A stretch of 64,000 bases of DNA from contig NZ_JXMU01000011.1 of assembly GCF_001293565.1 (NCBI RefSeq), forward strand, positions 107,681 to 171,680, in the 5' to 3' direction. The notes below the pieces were generated by a model that ran no database searches, was not told where the DNA came from, and saw only the letters and a program-made list of their open reading frames with translations. Source of the DNA: Ahrensia marina (lineage in GTDB: Bacteria; Pseudomonadota; Alphaproteobacteria; Rhizobiales; Rhizobiaceae). This document shows positions 26,139 through 38,470 of this stretch, one piece after another (the stretch's first letter is position 1; each line of letters begins with the position of its first letter). A program made the translations under genes and the position numbers.

Positions 26139-26894
26139 CTAAATCGCCAGATACTCATTCCGAAGCTGCTCGTTTTCGAGCACTTCTTTGGCTGATCCGT
26201 CATAGACAAGCGTGCCTGTATCCAGAATAAGAGCGCGGTCAGCGAGTTTAAGCGCAGCGACGGCATTTTGCTCAACAAGTATCGTTGTCATGCCTTGATC
26301 ACGGATAACATTGAGCGTTTTCTCGATTTCCTGCACGATAACGGGTGCCAGACCTTCATATGGCTCGTCCAGCAATAAGACTTTGATGTCGCGCGCCAGC
26401 GCGCGTGCAATCGCCAGCATTTGCTGTTCACCGCCGGAAAGCGTCACACCTTCCTGCTTGCGGCGTTCCCCCAGACGCGGGAAAAGGTCGTAGAGACGGT
26501 CGATAGACCAGCCGACAGGTTCGACAATCTGCGCCAGCTGCAAATTTTCCTCGACCGTTAGGCCCGGAATAATGCGCCGGTCTTCCGGCACCAGACCGAT
26601 ACCGGCCACAGAAGCCTGATGGCTTTTCATTTGATGCAAGGGCTTGTGATCAAGCCAGATTTCGCCCCGCCGCGCTTCGGGTGAATCAAGTCTTGCAATT
26701 GCTCTGAGCGTGGAGGTCTTGCCCGCGCCGTTACGCCCTAAAAGCGCAACGATTTCCCCTTCATGAACATTGAAGCTCACGCCCTGAACAATGTAACTTT
26801 CGCCGTAATAGGCATGCAGCTCGTGAACAGACAGATAGGCTGGCGCCGTAGCAGCATGGTTGGCGTTTTTATCAAATTCCGGCATCGCGTTCAT
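26139..26894 (-). CDS. LivF-type ABC transporter ATPase
   Basis: A 251-residue ATPase of the branched-chain amino acid/amide/urea transporter family. It has Walker A 'LLGRNGAGKTSTLRAI', signature 'LSGGEQQMLAIARAL', Walker B 'VLLLDEPYEGLAP' and the LivF-type 'EQNAVAALKLADRALILDTG'. It is the last gene of the leftward five-gene operon, 38 bp after the LivG-type gene. The N-terminal extension of about 20 residues before 'YLSVHELHAYYG' is slightly unusual; start sites at 26894 and 26885 are both possible. Confidence 0.93.
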   Translation of the reverse strand: MNAMPEFDKNANHAATAPAYLSVHELHAYYGESYIVQGVSFNVHEGEIVALLGRNGAGKTSTLRAIARLDSPEARRGEIWLDHKPLHQMKSHQASVAGIGLVPEDRRIIPGLTVEENLQLAQIVEPVGWSIDRLYDLFPRLGERRKQEGVTLSGGEQQMLAIARALARDIKVLLLDEPYEGLAPVIVQEIEKTLNVIRDQGMTTILVEQNAVAALKLADRALILDTGTLVYDGSAKEVLENEQLRNEYLAI

Positions 26895-26932
26895 TACCTA
26901 TAACCTTATTGTCAAATTGAGTGCGTCCGGTT

Positions 26933-27691
26933 TTAAGCGGCTGCTTCACCCAGATATGCTTCTTTCACTTTCGGATGGCCTTTAATTTTTTCAGGCGTAT
27001 CCTCAACCAGCGGCGTTCCCTGTGCGAGAACTGTAATGCGCTGCGCGAGCGAGAAAACCACGTGCATATCATGCTCGATAATTACCATAGTTATGTCGCG
27101 ACTGGCTTTAATTTCTTTTAGAAGCTCGATTGTGTTGTTTGTATCGGCACGCGCCATGCCTGCGGTCGGCTCGTCAAGCAGCAAGAGTTTTGGCTCCTGA
27201 ACAAGGCACATAGCCATTTCCAGGCGGCGTTTGTCTCCACGCGATAATGCACCCGAATGAACATCCTTTTTGGCAAGCATGTTCACATCCGAAAGCATTT
27301 TCTCAGCGGTTTCCATGACATCTGATTCAGAAGCCACGGAACCGACTGCGTGCATTCGAAACGCGCCATCGCGTTTTGCAAAACACGGGATCAGAACATT
27401 TTCCATAACCGTCAGATCGTTAAATATCTCCGGTGTCTGGAACACACGGCTAATGCCCATCTGATTGATTTCATGCGGCTTTCTTCCAAGAACCGGCTGT
27501 CCGTCAAATGTCACCGATCCGGTGTCCGGTTCCAGCTTTCCGATCAGGCAATTAAGCAGTGTTGATTTGCCCGCGCCATTGGGCCCGATAATCGCGTGAA
27601 CGGTGTTTTCCTGAATGTCCAGATTAACATCGCCCAAAGCCTGTAGGCCACCAAAACGCTTGTTGACGTTTTTAACTTCGAGAATACCCAT
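26933..27691 (-). CDS. LivG-type ABC transporter ATPase
   Basis: A 252-residue ATPase partner of the LivF-type subunit, with Walker A 'IIGPNGAGKSTLLNCLIG', signature 'ALSRGDKRRLEMAMCL' (a variant of LSGG), Walker B 'LLLLDEPTAGMA' and 'IIEHDMHVVFSLAQRITVLAQG'. The signature reads LSRGDKR instead of LSGGQ, as in some amide/urea-type systems, a hint that the substrate need not be a branched-chain amino acid. Confidence 0.92.
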   Translation of the reverse strand: MGILEVKNVNKRFGGLQALGDVNLDIQENTVHAIIGPNGAGKSTLLNCLIGKLEPDTGSVTFDGQPVLGRKPHEINQMGISRVFQTPEIFNDLTVMENVLIPCFAKRDGAFRMHAVGSVASESDVMETAEKMLSDVNMLAKKDVHSGALSRGDKRRLEMAMCLVQEPKLLLLDEPTAGMARADTNNTIELLKEIKASRDITMVIIEHDMHVVFSLAQRITVLAQGTPLVEDTPEKIKGHPKVKEAYLGEAAA

Positions 27692-27700
27692 TTTATCCCC

Positions 27701-28906
27701 CTACTCGGCTGGCGTTGCTTGCGCGGACATGCCGCCATCATTGTCTTTTGGCTTGCGACGGAACAGTGCGGCAATGCGCTGTCCACCTTCGACAAGTCCA
27801 CCAGGTAAAAAGATCACAACGAGCATGAACAAAAGTCCCAGCGTCAAATGCCAGCCTTTACCGATAAACGGATAGATGACTGCCACCATGAAATCTGACA
27901 AACCGTCCGGCAGCGCCGCAAACCAGCCTTGTAGAATGCTCTCATTGATCTTTGAGACAATGTTTTCGAAGTATTTAATGAAGCCTGCGCCAAGAACCGG
28001 CCCGATCAATGTGCCTGCACCGCCCAAAATGGCCATGAGGACGACTTCACCGGATGCGGTCCAGAACATGCGTTCCGCACCAACTTGTGTGTCCATCGCC
28101 ACAAGCAGTCCGCCTGCAAGACCGGCATACATGCCTGAGATTACGAATGCTGCCAGCGTATAGGGCCGTGAATTAAGGCCGGTATAGTTCATGCGCTGCT
28201 GGTTAGACTTAACGGCACGCAGCATCAGTCCGAAAGGTGAGCGGAAAATCCGGATGGAAAGGTAGAACGCGGCGATCATCAATATGGCGGCCACATAATA
28301 TCCGGTGTTAAAAACAAAGCTCCAATCACCAACCGACCAGAAATAGCTGTCGCGCATGTCCAGTCCGAAAAAATTCGCACGGCCACCCGCACCGCCGCCG
28401 CCAAACAAAGTGTCCAAAATGCGCGGATCGGTGTTTTTCGGCTGCAATCCGGTTTCACCGCCTGTGATAGGCGTAAGCACGGAGTATGCCAAAGAGTAAG
28501 ACATTTGTGCGAATGCCAGTGTTAAAATGGAAAAGTAAATGCCGGAACGCCGCAGGGAAATGTAGCCCACTACCAGCGAAAACAGTCCGGCAACAATAAC
28601 AGAGATGATAATTGCAGGAATGACATTCATCGTCAGCAGCTTCATCATCCATATGGCAGCATAACTGCCCACACCTAGAAACGCCGCATGGCCAAAGCTG
28701 AGATATCCGGTTAGTCCGAAAAGAATATTGAAGCCGATAGCGAAAATTCCAAATATAACAAAGCGTTGCATCAGGTCAGGATAACCGCCATTGAATTGCG
28801 CCATTGCAGAATTGGTTGGAAACGGGTTCAAAATGAACGGCGCTAGAATGGTTATTGCAACCACAAAGAGCAGAAGCGTTGCATCGCTTTTTCTAAGCCC
28901 TAACAT
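27701..28906 (-). CDS. LivM-type ABC transporter permease
   Basis: A 401-residue inner-membrane permease with about ten membrane segments and the family patterns '[18 protein letters not shown]' and '[19 protein letters not shown]'. It is longer than the usual 320-360 residues because of a glycine-rich loop near residue 175 and a charged C-terminal tail. It follows the LivH-type permease with a 2-bp gap and precedes the LivG-type gene by 9 bp. Confidence 0.92.
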   Translation of the reverse strand: MLGLRKSDATLLLFVVAITILAPFILNPFPTNSAMAQFNGGYPDLMQRFVIFGIFAIGFNILFGLTGYLSFGHAAFLGVGSYAAIWMMKLLTMNVIPAIIISVIVAGLFSLVVGYISLRRSGIYFSILTLAFAQMSYSLAYSVLTPITGGETGLQPKNTDPRILDTLFGGGGAGGRANFFGLDMRDSYFWSVGDWSFVFNTGYYVAAILMIAAFYLSIRIFRSPFGLMLRAVKSNQQRMNYTGLNSRPYTLAAFVISGMYAGLAGGLLVAMDTQVGAERMFWTASGEVVLMAILGGAGTLIGPVLGAGFIKYFENIVSKINESILQGWFAALPDGLSDFMVAVIYPFIGKGWHLTLGLLFMLVVIFLPGGLVEGGQRIAALFRRKPKDNDGGMSAQATPAE

Positions 28907-28908
28907 TG

Positions 28909-29952
28909 TTATTCCTCCATGACGCCCTTACGACCCATGAGGCCGCGCGGACGTGTCAATAGAATGAGAATGGCGACCATATAAATGATGACCTGATTGA
29001 TACCTGGAATAAGGTCGATAACCGCTGACATAGAGGCAAGACTTTCCAGAATACCCAAAACGAAACCGGCAAGCACCGCGCCCGGCAATGAGCCCATGCC
29101 GCCCACCACAACAACCACGAAGCTTAAGACAAGGAAGTCCATGCCCATATGGTAATTCGGTGAATTGATCGGGGTGTACATCACACCGGCAACACCGGCG
29201 ACTGCCGCAGCAATGCCGAACATAATCGTAAAGCGTTTGTCGATGTTAATGCCTAACAGGCCAACCGTTTCGCGGTCTGCCATTCCGGCACGTACAACCA
29301 TACCGAATGTGGTAAAGCGCAGGAATGCAAAGACAGCACCAATGATTACTGTCGCGAATGCGAAATAAATCAAACGCCAATACGGGTAGATGATCACATT
29401 CGGATCCATGCCGACAGCGGCACCGAAATCAAAAGATCCGCGGAAAACATCAGGCGCCGGCGTTGGAATCGGGTTTGCACCGAAATAGTATTTCACGATT
29501 TCCTGCAAGACGATCGCCAAGCCGAATGTCACAAGAATTTGGTCGGCATGCGGCCGCTTGTAAAAATGCTTTATAAGCCCGCGCTCCATGATCACACCGA
29601 TTAGAATCATCACAGGAATGGCAAATAAAATAGATAAGGGCACCGACCAGTCTATGATCGTACTGCCGATTTCAGGCCCGAAAATATCATTGACATAAGG
29701 CATATCCACCTTAAGCGGATTGCCCAGAAAATCGGTTTTGGTTTCATCAATGACTGTATGGCTGAGGGTCAGCAGTCTGGATAAGGTCACTGCGCAAAAG
29801 GCACCGAGCATAAACAATGCACCATGTGCAAAATTGACAACGCCCAATGTTCCGAAAATCAGTGTCAGTCCGAGCGCTATCAACGCATAGGCACTGCCCT
29901 TATCAAGACCGTTGAGTATTTGTAGAATGATTGCGTCCATGAGTCTGTCCAA
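28909..29952 (-). CDS. LivH-type ABC transporter permease
   Basis: A 347-residue inner-membrane permease. The family N-terminus is clear ('[32 protein letters not shown]'), as is '[20 protein letters not shown]'. An insertion of about 45 residues after the first helices ('[20 protein letters not shown]') is typical of some alphaproteobacterial versions. It follows the binding-protein gene across a 96-bp gap that contains a strong hairpin. Confidence 0.92.
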   Translation of the reverse strand: MDRLMDAIILQILNGLDKGSAYALIALGLTLIFGTLGVVNFAHGALFMLGAFCAVTLSRLLTLSHTVIDETKTDFLGNPLKVDMPYVNDIFGPEIGSTIIDWSVPLSILFAIPVMILIGVIMERGLIKHFYKRPHADQILVTFGLAIVLQEIVKYYFGANPIPTPAPDVFRGSFDFGAAVGMDPNVIIYPYWRLIYFAFATVIIGAVFAFLRFTTFGMVVRAGMADRETVGLLGINIDKRFTIMFGIAAAVAGVAGVMYTPINSPNYHMGMDFLVLSFVVVVVGGMGSLPGAVLAGFVLGILESLASMSAVIDLIPGINQVIIYMVAILILLTRPRGLMGRKGVMEE

Positions 29953-30008
29953 CGCATAGCTGACGCTTCCGAACGGGAAGCGAAATTGAATTTTTGTTTA
30001 TTATGGTC

Positions 30009-30035
30009 GTGCCGCGCCAAATATCAGCGCGGCAC
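30009..30035 (-). other. Intercistronic hairpin between binding-protein and permease genes
   Basis: GTGCCGCGC (30009-30017) and GCGCGGCAC (30027-30035) form a perfect 9-bp stem with a 9-nt loop directly after the binding-protein stop. No U-tract follows on the minus strand. In analogous importer operons such hairpins protect the upstream mRNA and keep the binding protein in excess over the permeases; that role is inferred here. Confidence 0.55.
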
Positions 30036-30048
30036 TCATCAAGGCTGA

Positions 30049-31404
30049 TTATGCGCCCGGGTTACACTGACCCAAATTGCCGCCGGCAAATTGTGGGTGA
30101 TCCGGAGCATATGTCACTTGGTCTACAGGTGTGACTTCAACAACTTCCAGCAAGTCGAACTCTGATGTCGGGTTTTCTTTACCCTTCACAACGAGAACGT
30201 CTTTAAAGCACTGGTGGTCTTCGGCACGGTATAGAGTTTTACCATTGCCCAAGCCGTCGAACTCATAGCCTTCAAGCGCTTCAACAATGCCGCACGGGTT
30301 AAATGTACCGGCACGCTCGGCAGCATCAGCATAAAGCAATGTCTGACAATATACTGTGTGGGCTGCCTGTGATGGCGGGAAGCCGTATTTTTCACCGAAT
30401 GATTTAACGAAAGCTTTTGAGCCTTCGTCTGTCAGTGACCAGTGCCAGTTTGTAGAACCGAAGATACCTTTAACGTTAGCGCCGGCACCTTTCGCCATCA
30501 GGCGAGAATAGAGCGGAACGACGATTTCAAAGTTCTTGCCGTTAACCTGCTTTTCACGCAGACCAAACTGAACCGCATTGGTGAGTGAGTTCACCATGTT
30601 GCCGCCATAGTGGTTCAGAACCAGCACGTCAGCACCGGACTGTAGAACTGGTGCGATGTAAGAGGAGAAGTCTGTCTGCGTAAGCGGTGTTTTAACAGTG
30701 TTGACTGTTTCCCAGCCGATCGCCTCTGTAGAAGACTTGATAGCCTCTTCTGTTGTATAACCCCAGTTATAGTCGGCAGTTAGGTGATAGGCTTTACGGT
30801 CACTGCCATACATTTTTTCAAGCACAGGCGCGAGCGCTGCACCGGACATGTATGAGTTGAAGAAGTGACGGAAACCATTGGCGCGCTTGTCTTTACCAGT
30901 CGTGTCGTTTGAGTGCGTCAAACCGGCCATAAAGATAACGCCTGCATCCTGACACAATGCCTGAACGGCAACCGCAACACCTGACGACGAACCACCGGTG
31001 ATCATGATGGCACCGTCTTTTTCAATCATAGATTTGGCAGAAGCGCGTGCCGCATCAGATTTTGTCTGCGTATCGCCGGTTACGAATTCTACTTTCTTGC
31101 CAAGAATACCGTTACCTTTGAGAGCTTTTGATGAGAATGTGTTCATCATGCCGCCATCGCCGCCACCGTTCAGGTGTTCAACGGCCAGTTCGTAGGCGCG
31201 CAGTTCGTCAGCACCCTCATCGGCATATGGGCCTGATTGCGGTACGTTAAAGCCGAGCGTTACTGTGCCGCCGGCTGGCGCGTTTGTGTAACCTGCCTGA
31301 TTTTGAGCAAAAGCAGGTGAAATAATCGTTGGCATAGCCAAGCCAGCGCCTGTCGCAGCCGCTGCTTTGATCAACCCACGACGTGTAAATTGGAAATTGG
31401 ACAT
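30049..31404 (-). CDS. Tat-exported LivK-like substrate-binding protein
   Basis: A 451-residue type-1 periplasmic binding protein heading the Liv-type operon. The N-terminus is a twin-arginine signal ('FTRRGLIKAAAATGAGLAMP', ending at AFAQ). Landmarks include 'TVTLGFNVPQSGPYADEG', 'AVQALCQDAGVIFMAGLTHSNDTTG' and 'DYNWGYTTEEAIKSSTEAIGWE'. Relatives bind branched-chain amino acids, short-chain amides or urea; the Tat signal and length differ from classical LivJ/LivK, so I leave the ligand open. Its own promoter must lie in the 181 bp after pyrG. Confidence 0.9.
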   Translation of the reverse strand: MSNFQFTRRGLIKAAAATGAGLAMPTIISPAFAQNQAGYTNAPAGGTVTLGFNVPQSGPYADEGADELRAYELAVEHLNGGGDGGMMNTFSSKALKGNGILGKKVEFVTGDTQTKSDAARASAKSMIEKDGAIMITGGSSSGVAVAVQALCQDAGVIFMAGLTHSNDTTGKDKRANGFRHFFNSYMSGAALAPVLEKMYGSDRKAYHLTADYNWGYTTEEAIKSSTEAIGWETVNTVKTPLTQTDFSSYIAPVLQSGADVLVLNHYGGNMVNSLTNAVQFGLREKQVNGKNFEIVVPLYSRLMAKGAGANVKGIFGSTNWHWSLTDEGSKAFVKSFGEKYGFPPSQAAHTVYCQTLLYADAAERAGTFNPCGIVEALEGYEFDGLGNGKTLYRAEDHQCFKDVLVVKGKENPTSEFDLLEVVEVTPVDQVTYAPDHPQFAGGNLGQCNPGA

Positions 31405-31585
31405 ATAGTTCCTCCCTATGTTCCGGCTGCAACCCCTCCCGAGTTACAGCAGGCTAGATTCGTAGCCTTGAATAGAGAAAACCGCATTTCCAAAATAAAA
31501 TCTATGCGACTTACGTTGATGATCCACTGTTTTTAGCCGCAAAAACAACTGCGATGGCTAAATTTACATCGAAAACTATGGCTGT

Positions 31586-33232
<1,647 letters not shown>

Positions 33233-33280
33233 TTACGCTTAAAATGGTTTGTGTTGTTTGGCAAAGAAAAAATCACATCT

Positions 33281-33313
33281 CAAAAAAATTGCCGGTGGAA
33301 AACCGGCAATTTT
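33281..33313 (-). terminator. Terminator between secG and pyrG
   Basis: On the minus strand AAATTGCCGGT-TTTCC-ACCGGCAATTT forms an 11-bp stem followed by a T run. It lies just after the secG stop, so pyrG needs its own promoter or read-through. Confidence 0.8.
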
Positions 33314-33333
33314 AGAGACGTATTTTGTCTGGT

Positions 33334-33702
33334 TTACTCGGTCGGTACCGCGGTACCGCCTGCGGGCGCGGACTGTTCCCCGCCAAGCTGATCAAGAACG
33401 CCGCCTTCTGTTGGCACGCCCTGCTGTGTTTCAACCGGTGTGTTACCAATGCGGTCAAGAATATCTGTCGGGTTTGAGCCGTAACGGCCCACAACGCCCA
33501 GCGCCACAGAGGTGAAGAAAAACGCCGCGCCAAGTATCGCTGTTGTGCGGGTAAGCGTATCGGCTTTTCCGCGCGCGCTCATCATGCCGCCGCCACCGCC
33601 GCCGCCAATGCCCAGACCACCGCCTTCAGAACGCTGAAGCAATACGACGATTACCAATGCGATAACGACGATCAGGTGAATGACTATGAGAACGTTTTCC
33701 AT
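33334..33702 (-). CDS. secG: Preprotein translocase subunit SecG
   Basis: A 122-residue subunit of the SecYEG channel with two membrane helices (about 2-22 and 55-75), the conserved 'LLQRSEGGGLG' followed by a glycine tract and 'RTTAILGAAFF'. A proline/alanine-rich tail is normal for alphaproteobacteria. It lies between tpiA and pyrG, the usual rhizobial order. Confidence 0.95.
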   Translation of the reverse strand: MENVLIVIHLIVVIALVIVVLLQRSEGGGLGIGGGGGGGMMSARGKADTLTRTTAILGAAFFFTSVALGVVGRYGSNPTDILDRIGNTPVETQQGVPTEGGVLDQLGGEQSAPAGGTAVPTE

Positions 33703-33795
33703 AAACTTTTTCCGTTAGATTTCCGGCGCGTCCATACATGCTATATCCTTGAATGCCAAGGTGTAGCGGCAAGATTTATCGTGACAAACGGTGCC

Positions 33796-34557
33796 TTAAT
33801 TGCCCGGCACTGCTGCGCATATGGCGAGAAAGTCCTCGGATTTCAAGCTTGCGCCGCCAATTAGACCGCCATTGACGTTCTTTGTGCGCAAGATTTCTTC
33901 CGCATTTGAAGGCTTTAGCGAACCGCCATACAAAATGCGCATACTTTCGCCTTCCACGCCAAATCGTTCCGAAAGAACCTGGCGAATATGACCGTGCATA
34001 GCCTCAATATCATGGTTGGACGGGACCAAGCCGGTACCGATCGCCCAAACAGGCTCATAAGCAATAACCGTGTTCTGGCTGTTGGCATCCTTGGACATGG
34101 ACCCTTCCAGTTGATTGCTGACGATCTCCATCGCGCGGCCTTCTTCGCGCTCGGCGCGTGTTTCGCCAACACAAATTATTGCGGTTAAACCTGTTTCATA
34201 AGCGGCGAGTGATTTCTTCAATACATCCGTATTGGTTTCATCGTGATCGGCGCGGCGCTCGGAATGGCCCAGAATCACATAGCTTGCCCCTGCATCCTGC
34301 AACATATCGGCAGATATATCGCCTGTATGCGCACCTGATTGCTCAAAATGACAATCCTGACCACCAAGCAACAATGCTGTGCCGTTACATAAGCGTGTGC
34401 CGCGTTCAATCATAGTTGCCGGTAGGCAGATCAGGCCGTCAAATGTGTCGGTATGCTGGCTTACGCCCTCGGCAATTGTTCGTAGCGCTGTCAGTCCGCT
34501 AGTCACGCCGTTCATCTTCCAGTTTCCGGCAATCAGTGGTTTTGGGGTTGTCGTCAT
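33796..34557 (-). CDS. tpiA: Triosephosphate isomerase
   Basis: A 253-residue glycolytic TIM-barrel enzyme interconverting dihydroxyacetone phosphate and glyceraldehyde-3-phosphate. Catalytic residues are visible: lysine in 'AGNWKMNG', histidine in 'VILGHSERR' and glutamate in 'AYEPVWAIGTG'; the phosphate-gripping 'ILYGGSLKPSN' follows. It is divergent from the PpiD-like gene. Confidence 0.97.
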   Translation of the reverse strand: MTTTPKPLIAGNWKMNGVTSGLTALRTIAEGVSQHTDTFDGLICLPATMIERGTRLCNGTALLLGGQDCHFEQSGAHTGDISADMLQDAGASYVILGHSERRADHDETNTDVLKKSLAAYETGLTAIICVGETRAEREEGRAMEIVSNQLEGSMSKDANSQNTVIAYEPVWAIGTGLVPSNHDIEAMHGHIRQVLSERFGVEGESMRILYGGSLKPSNAEEILRTKNVNGGLIGGASLKSEDFLAICAAVPGN

Positions 34558-34714
34558 CGTTATTTCTATCCAATTATGGGCGTTAATGAGCTTGAGAAGT
34601 GCATTTTATTGATAGCTAGCGCGTTTGTGAGCGGCTTTAAAGCCCGAACCTCCTTGCTTCTGGCGCAAAGCATTCATAAAAGCATGTAACCAAATCAATT
34701 CGCTAGAGGTTTAA

Positions 34715-36604
34715 ATGTTAAGTACGCTGCGTGATGCGTCCAAGGGCTGGGTTGCCAAGATTTTATTGTTGTTGTTGGTGCTCAGCTTTGCTGTCTGGGG
34801 CATAGCCGACCAGTTGAATGGTAATATTGGCGGCACAACTGTGATTGAAGCCGGCGACACCAAGGTGACCGCACTCGAGTACCGCCTCGCCTATGACCGA
34901 CAGATTTCGATTTTGTCGCAGCGTTTGGGGCAACGGATTTCAAACGAGCAAGCGCGTATGTTCGGCATAGACGGACAGGTTGTCGGCCGTTTGGTCGGCG
35001 GTGCGGTTCTGGATGAACAGGCTCGGGTCATGAAGCTTGGTCTGTCCGAAGACCGTCTGGCCAGCTTGATTGCAGAGGATGAAGCGTTCCAAGGCTTGAA
35101 CGGTCAGTTTGACCGCGGCCAGTTTCGCGCTGTCCTGCGTAATGTTGGTATGCGCGAGCAGGATTACATTATCAGCCGCCAGCAAGCTGCAACACGTCAG
35201 CAAGTTGCCGAAGCTGTTTCAGACGGTATGGCAGCGCCGAAAACATTTCTTGATGCGCTATTTCAATTTCAAGGCCAAACCCGCGATGTTCAATATATCA
35301 GTATAGATGAGCAAAGCCTCGGCGAGATTGAAATGGCCGATGAGGCAACGCTGAAAACCTTTTTCGAAGAAAATAAAGCGGATTACCGCGCGCCCGAATA
35401 TCGCACGTTCAAGCTTGTAACTTTGACAGCACAAACACTTGCCAATCCCGAAGCAATTGCCATGGATGACGTACGCGCTGAATATGAAAACAATCCGGAG
35501 CGCTATTCTTCCCCTGAAAAACGCACAATCCAGCAGCTTGTCTTTGATGATAAAGCTGCTGCCAATGTTGCACGCGAGCGTATTCTTGCCGGTGAAACAT
35601 TTGAGGAAGCTGTCGAAGCCGCAGGCCGGACAATGGATGATGTGACACTCGGCTCTTTTTCAAAAGCCGATGCGCCAAGCACTGAAATTGGTGATGCGGC
35701 ATTCGAACTTGCCTCAACGACTGATATCAGCCCTGTGATTGATGGCCTATTTGGCCCTATTCTCATTCGTGTTTCAGAAATTGAAGAAGAAGATGTCCAG
35801 CCGTTCGCCGCTGTCAGTGATGAAATACGGCGCGAGTTGGCGCTCGTTGAAGCCCAAGATATCCTGCTTAATGTTCATGACGGTTATGAGGATTCCCGGG
35901 CTGGCGGTGACACTATAGATGAAGCAGCAGCCAAGCAAAAACTTGACGTCAGAACCGTTGAATCGGTTGACAGTCAAGGTCTGGATGCCAGTGGTCAGCC
36001 TGTTGATCTGGGCGAGGAAAAGCCGGAAATCATTGAAGCGGTTTTCGAAGCCGAAGAAGGTCTAGAGAATCAGCCGCTTAACGCCGGACGTGATGGATTT
36101 ATCTGGTATGAAGTGACAAATATCGAGGAATCGCGTGACCGCAGCTTCGATGAGGTCCAAGACCGCGTTAAGGCTGACTGGTTGGCTGCCGAAAAGTCAA
36201 AGCAGTTGGATGCGGAAGCAGAACGTTTGGTTGCTGCGCTCAACAATGGTGGTGACCTATCTGCACTCGCTGGCGAGAAATCATATCCGATAGACAGCAA
36301 ATTTGGCCTTGCACGCAATGCTGATGATGCCGATTTCGGCAGTTCCGGTGTGGGTGAGATTTTCTCTGTTGGGCCGGATGGTGTTGCTTATACAGAGGCT
36401 GCAACGGGCAACCGCCGCCTGGTGTTTAAAGTGCAGTCGATAAACACGCCACTTGGAAGCGGCGAAACATTGTCCGATCAGGACGCCGTAGCCGTGAACA
36501 CAGCAGTCAGCAATGATTTGCTCGACCAGCTTGTTGGCCGCCTGCAACAGGAATTTCCGGTTTCCATCAATCAATCAGCAATACAGGCCGCGCTGCTGCA
36601 ATAA
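34715..36604 (+). CDS. PpiD/SurA-like periplasmic peptidyl-prolyl isomerase
   Basis: A 629-residue membrane-anchored foldase. A single N-terminal helix ('[21 protein letters not shown]') anchors it, followed by a SurA_N-like chaperone region (about 30-190), a parvulin-like domain (about 240-370) and a long acidic C-terminal part. It is expected to fold proteins leaving the Sec channel, as PpiD does in E. coli. The parvulin domain is divergent, so isomerase activity is uncertain. It begins a rightward operon with trpD 35 bp downstream, a gene order common in rhizobia. Confidence 0.88.
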   Translation: MLSTLRDASKGWVAKILLLLLVLSFAVWGIADQLNGNIGGTTVIEAGDTKVTALEYRLAYDRQISILSQRLGQRISNEQARMFGIDGQVVGRLVGGAVLDEQARVMKLGLSEDRLASLIAEDEAFQGLNGQFDRGQFRAVLRNVGMREQDYIISRQQAATRQQVAEAVSDGMAAPKTFLDALFQFQGQTRDVQYISIDEQSLGEIEMADEATLKTFFEENKADYRAPEYRTFKLVTLTAQTLANPEAIAMDDVRAEYENNPERYSSPEKRTIQQLVFDDKAAANVARERILAGETFEEAVEAAGRTMDDVTLGSFSKADAPSTEIGDAAFELASTTDISPVIDGLFGPILIRVSEIEEEDVQPFAAVSDEIRRELALVEAQDILLNVHDGYEDSRAGGDTIDEAAAKQKLDVRTVESVDSQGLDASGQPVDLGEEKPEIIEAVFEAEEGLENQPLNAGRDGFIWYEVTNIEESRDRSFDEVQDRVKADWLAAEKSKQLDAEAERLVAALNNGGDLSALAGEKSYPIDSKFGLARNADDADFGSSGVGEIFSVGPDGVAYTEAATGNRRLVFKVQSINTPLGSGETLSDQDAVAVNTAVSNDLLDQLVGRLQQEFPVSINQSAIQAALLQ

Positions 36605-36639
36605 GCGGCGCAGGCTTCAAACAGATATTTGAGAAGAAT

Positions 36640-37662
36640 ATGAGCGGTCTAAAACCTATCATCGCAAAAGTGGCTGACGGTGCTTCCTTAAGTGTTGAAG
36701 AGGCCCGTGAAGCATTTGGTATCATGATGTCTGGCGATGCCACACCATCGCAAATTGCCGGTTTTTTAATGGCATTGCGGGTTCGCGGCGAAACCGTCGA
36801 GGAAATCAACGGTGCGGTATCCACCATGCGCTCTAAAATGCTGAAAGTAGATGCGCCTGAAGGTGCTGTTGATATTGTCGGCACAGGCGGCGATAATTCC
36901 GGCAGTTATAACATTTCCACCTGCGCCGCGATCATCGCTGCCGGTGCAGGTGTCAAAATCGCCAAACACGGAAACAGGTCCCTCTCCTCGAAATCAGGCA
37001 CAGCAGATGCGTTATCGCACCTTGGTGTGAATATTGATGCGGATGCGGGCACCATCGGACGCTGCATAGCCGAAGCCGGTTTGGGATTTATGTTTGCGCC
37101 GATGCATCATGCCGCCATGCGCCATGTCGGCCCAAGCCGCGTTGAGCTTGGGACACGCACAATCTTCAATCTGCTCGGACCTTTATCAAATCCGGCCGGT
37201 GTGACGCGCCAGCTTGTCGGTGTGTTTGACCCCAAATGGTTGATGCCTATCGCTAACGCCCTTAGCCAGCTAGGCTCAAAACATGTTTGGGTTGTCTATG
37301 GTGACGGGCTTGATGAATTGACGACAGCCGGTACCACGCAAATTGTTGAACTTAAAGACGGTCAGATCACCGAATTTGAGATTATGCCCGAAGATGTGGG
37401 CCTATCACGTGTTTCCATGGATGATCTTAAAGGCGGTGAGCCAGCCTATAATGCGGCCGCGCTCATGGAAGTGCTTAAAGGTGAAAAGAACGCATATCGC
37501 GACATTGCCTGTTTGAATGCTGGCGCCGGTATGGTTGTCGCCGGTCTTGCGGCTGAATTGAAAGACGGTATTGCCCGGGCACAACAGGCACTTGATAGCG
37601 GTGCAGCCTTGAAAATTCTTAACAATGTGGTTTCTATTTCCAATGGAAAGGCCGTGAACTGA
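36640..37662 (+). CDS. trpD: Anthranilate phosphoribosyltransferase
   Basis: A 340-residue tryptophan-pathway enzyme that joins anthranilate and PRPP. The PRPP-binding motif '[16 protein letters not shown]' and the '[21 protein letters not shown]' segment are conserved. Its stop shares one base with the trpC start (TGATG). The anthranilate synthase genes are not in the window. Confidence 0.97.
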   Translation: MSGLKPIIAKVADGASLSVEEAREAFGIMMSGDATPSQIAGFLMALRVRGETVEEINGAVSTMRSKMLKVDAPEGAVDIVGTGGDNSGSYNISTCAAIIAAGAGVKIAKHGNRSLSSKSGTADALSHLGVNIDADAGTIGRCIAEAGLGFMFAPMHHAAMRHVGPSRVELGTRTIFNLLGPLSNPAGVTRQLVGVFDPKWLMPIANALSQLGSKHVWVVYGDGLDELTTAGTTQIVELKDGQITEFEIMPEDVGLSRVSMDDLKGGEPAYNAAALMEVLKGEKNAYRDIACLNAGAGMVVAGLAAELKDGIARAQQALDSGAALKILNNVVSISNGKAVN

Positions 37663-38468
37663 TGGTCGATATTTTAAGCAAAATTGAAGCCTATAAGCTT
37701 GAAGAAATCGCTGCGGCTAAAGCTGTGCTTCCGCTTAATGAGCTCAAAGCCAAAGTTTCCGATATCGAAGCGCCGCGGGGTTTCTTGAAAGCCCTTCATG
37801 CCAAGCGTGAAGCCGGCGACTATGGTCTGATTGCGGAAATAAAAAAGGCAAGCCCCTCCAAAGGCCTGATCCGTGAGGATTTCGATCCGCCTGCGCTGGC
37901 AAAAGCCTATGAAACAGGCGGTGCGGCCTGTCTTTCTGTGCTGACTGATAAGCCTTCTTTCCAAGGTGCGCCTGAATTTTTGACCAATGCGCGGGCAGCG
38001 GTTTCTATTCCGGCTCTGCGCAAAGACTTTATGCACGATATTTATCAGGTCTATGAAGCGCGTTATTGGGGTGCGGATGCCATTTTGATCATCATGGCGA
38101 GCGTCAGCGATGATCTTGCAAAATCGCTTGAAGAGACAGCGTTTGCGCTTGGCATGGACGCGCTGATTGAGGTCCACGACGAAGCGGAAATGGAACGCGC
38201 GTTAAAGCTGGACTCCAAGCTATTGGGCATTAACAACCGCAATTTACGCACGTTTGAAGTTTCCTTGGAGACAAGTGAAAACTTGTCAAAAATGGTTCCT
38301 GATGATCGTCTGCTGGTTGGCGAAAGCGGTATCTTCACACCGGCAGACTGCGCGCGTCTCAAAATGTCTGGCATCAGTACATTCCTTGTTGGCGAGAGCC
38401 TTATGCGTCAAGCCGATGTTACCGAGGCAACACGCACATTGCTGACCCGAACACGCGAGACAGTTTGA
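37662..38468 (+). CDS. trpC: Indole-3-glycerol phosphate synthase
   Basis: A 268-residue TIM-barrel enzyme catalysing ring closure to indole-3-glycerol phosphate. Motifs: '[16 protein letters not shown]' with the catalytic lysine, '[14 protein letters not shown]', '[16 protein letters not shown]' and '[16 protein letters not shown]'. It is monofunctional (not fused to TrpF). It overlaps trpD by one base and is followed two bases later by moaC. Confidence 0.97.
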   Translation: MVDILSKIEAYKLEEIAAAKAVLPLNELKAKVSDIEAPRGFLKALHAKREAGDYGLIAEIKKASPSKGLIREDFDPPALAKAYETGGAACLSVLTDKPSFQGAPEFLTNARAAVSIPALRKDFMHDIYQVYEARYWGADAILIIMASVSDDLAKSLEETAFALGMDALIEVHDEAEMERALKLDSKLLGINNRNLRTFEVSLETSENLSKMVPDDRLLVGESGIFTPADCARLKMSGISTFLVGESLMRQADVTEATRTLLTRTRETV

Positions 38469-38470
38469 TT

